A stretch of 7,016 bases of DNA from an uncultured Bacteroidales bacterium (lineage in GTDB: Bacteria; Bacteroidota; Bacteroidia; Bacteroidales; UBA3824): contig CALFIU010000056.1 in NCBI GenBank assembly GCA_937877455.1, forward strand, positions 1-7,016, given 5' to 3'. Made by a program: the position numbers and the translations under genes. Shown in pieces: positions 6,430 to 7,016 of the stretch (position 1 is the stretch's first letter; every line of letters begins with the position of its first letter). The notes under the pieces were generated by a model. It worked only from the letters and a program-made list of their open reading frames with translations. It made no database searches and was not told the DNA's origin.

Positions 6430-6660
6430 GTTGTTAGAGATTTAATTCCGCGCAAATCAGTTTAGTTTGTGTTATCTGCGTCCTGTTTTATGCGCTGATA
6501 GTCAGAATCAAAGAATAAATGGATCAGCTGTGTCAGACAATCTGATTTTAAAAACATAGCATCTGTGCTAAAAAATCTACATATTTGTGCAAAATATCGG
6601 TAATTACATGGTAGAACATTATTCTTTAATTCATAAATAATTAAAACAAAAACAAACATC

Positions 6661-6921
6661 ATGTTTTCAAAAGAGTACTTGTTTCAAAAAATCGAAAAAG
6701 AGCACCATTGTTTAGGTGTTACTTTAAAGAACAGCATTAAATGGGATGATGAGATTGTGAATACAATCTACGTCGTTGAATTGGTAATGGAAGATGATGA
6801 CAAGGAAACCGTGGCAGAACTCTATCTCGTAGACGATGAGACTGTCATCATCGACCCAGACCTCATGGAAGGCCTGGACGACGACTTGAATAGTTTTCTG
6901 GAAAACCTGCTGAAAGATTAG
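6661..6921 (+). CDS. Small strongly acidic protein of unknown function
   Basis: An 86-residue cytoplasmic protein that I do not recognise. It has 24 Asp/Glu against 7 Lys and no Arg, a net charge near -17. The N-terminal 30 residues are mixed (MFSKEYLFQKIEKEHHCLGV). The rest alternates short hydrophobic strands with acid clusters: TIYVVELVMEDDD, AELYLVDDETVIIDPD, then a predicted helix GLDDDLNSFLENLL at the C-terminus. No signal peptide, membrane segment or cysteine pair is seen; Cys17 is single. The 3' half is visibly richer in G and C than the 5' half and the upstream DNA. The ATG follows an A-rich leader with no Shine-Dalgarno sequence, usual in this phylum. Its TAG overlaps the stop codon of a probable convergent gene. 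A nucleic-acid mimic or an inhibitor of a basic partner is possible on charge alone, but there is no direct evidence. Confidence 0.65.
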   Translation: MFSKEYLFQKIEKEHHCLGVTLKNSIKWDDEIVNTIYVVELVMEDDDKETVAELYLVDDETVIIDPDLMEGLDDDLNSFLENLLKD

Positions 6922-7016
6922 TCTACCCTCTCACTCCTTTGCAGTACAAACGTACGGGCTGAGTCCAGATAATAGACTTCCTCTGTTCTTGTCTTGTTCG
7001 CACGCTTGGAGAAATC
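6918..7016 (-). CDS. 3' end of a convergent gene leaving the window
   Basis: On the minus strand a frame is open from the window edge for 32 codons and stops with TAA at 6918-6920. The tail reads KRANKTRTEEVYYLDSARTF and ends in QRSERVD; it is hydrophilic, with codon choice and GC content like the end of the neighbouring acidic gene. The two other minus frames are also open for most of this short stretch, so frame choice rests on residue composition and on the tail-to-tail arrangement with overlapping stops. The product cannot be identified from 32 residues. Confidence 0.4.
   Translation of the reverse strand, partial: DFSKRANKTRTEEVYYLDSARTFVLQRSERVD

Larger units (their letters stand above)
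6237..6660. other. Gene-poor intergenic region with short repeats
   Basis: About 420 bases hold no gene that I can support. After the terminator there is a GC-rich palindrome (6300-6317). Two short direct repeats follow: TTGAGCGTG at 6274-6282 and 6391-6399, and TTATCTGCGT at 6412-6421 and 6472-6481, the latter exactly 60 bases apart. A purine-rich stretch lies at 6357-6382. A one-mismatch -7 element, CATATTTG, lies at 6580-6587, about 73 bases before the next gene. The segment 6449-6498 (CGCGCAAATCAG, then TTATCTGCGTCC) recalls small dispersed intergenic repeats of Bacteroidota genomes; this is an impression, not a match. Confidence 0.45.

Noticed and set aside
6462..6662. A 66-codon minus-strand frame before the acidic gene
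   Set aside because: Its composition is Phe/Leu/Ile/Cys-rich as expected for the reverse of AT-rich intergenic DNA; no start signal and it overlaps the promoter area and start of the acidic gene.

Overview
The window looks like a chromosomal segment from a member of the Bacteroidota, probably a Bacteroidales-type organism that has a type IX secretion system (T9SS). Reasons: AT-rich DNA, starts without clear Shine-Dalgarno sequences, a TAnnTTTG-type -7 promoter element, a secreted protein with a C-terminal T9SS type A sorting domain, acidic-tailed lipoproteins, and a TPR/transmembrane/HTH regulator of a kind common in this phylum. No rRNA, tRNA, CRISPR array, insertion sequence or phage gene was recognised.

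Left end (1-956, + strand): an unassigned short frame is followed by a class I SAM-dependent methyltransferase. Its C-terminal half resembles methyltransferases of O-antigen/capsule clusters, so this end may be the tail of a surface-polysaccharide locus. It converges, across 55 bases, on the next block.

Centre (1012-4265, - strand): four genes in one tight array, read right to left. They are a small exported DUF3244-like protein, a T9SS-exported protein with a peptidase S74 (tail-fibre chaperone) domain, a lipoprotein with a calcium-loop-like motif, and a glycoside hydrolase family 16 enzyme with an intact catalytic motif. The gaps are 33 bases, 6 bases, then a 4-base ATGA overlap, so one operon is likely. 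All four products carry export signals. There is no SusC/SusD pair, so this is not a classical polysaccharide utilisation locus.

Divergent from it (4596-6236, + strand) is a 546-residue membrane-spanning regulator: lipoprotein-type N-terminus, periplasmic TPR-like helices, one membrane segment, a cytoplasmic coiled coil and a C-terminal HTH. The 330-base divergent gap holds a good -7 element for the regulator, overlapped by a weaker one facing the operon. The inferred picture is an envelope sensor that controls a neighbouring set of secreted surface proteins. An AT-rich hairpin directly after the regulator is a likely terminator.

Right end (6237-7016): about 420 bases without a convincing gene, holding a GC-rich perfect palindrome and two short direct repeats. 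Then comes an 86-residue, strongly acidic protein of unknown function. It converges, with overlapping stop codons, on the likely 3' end of a minus-strand gene that leaves the window.
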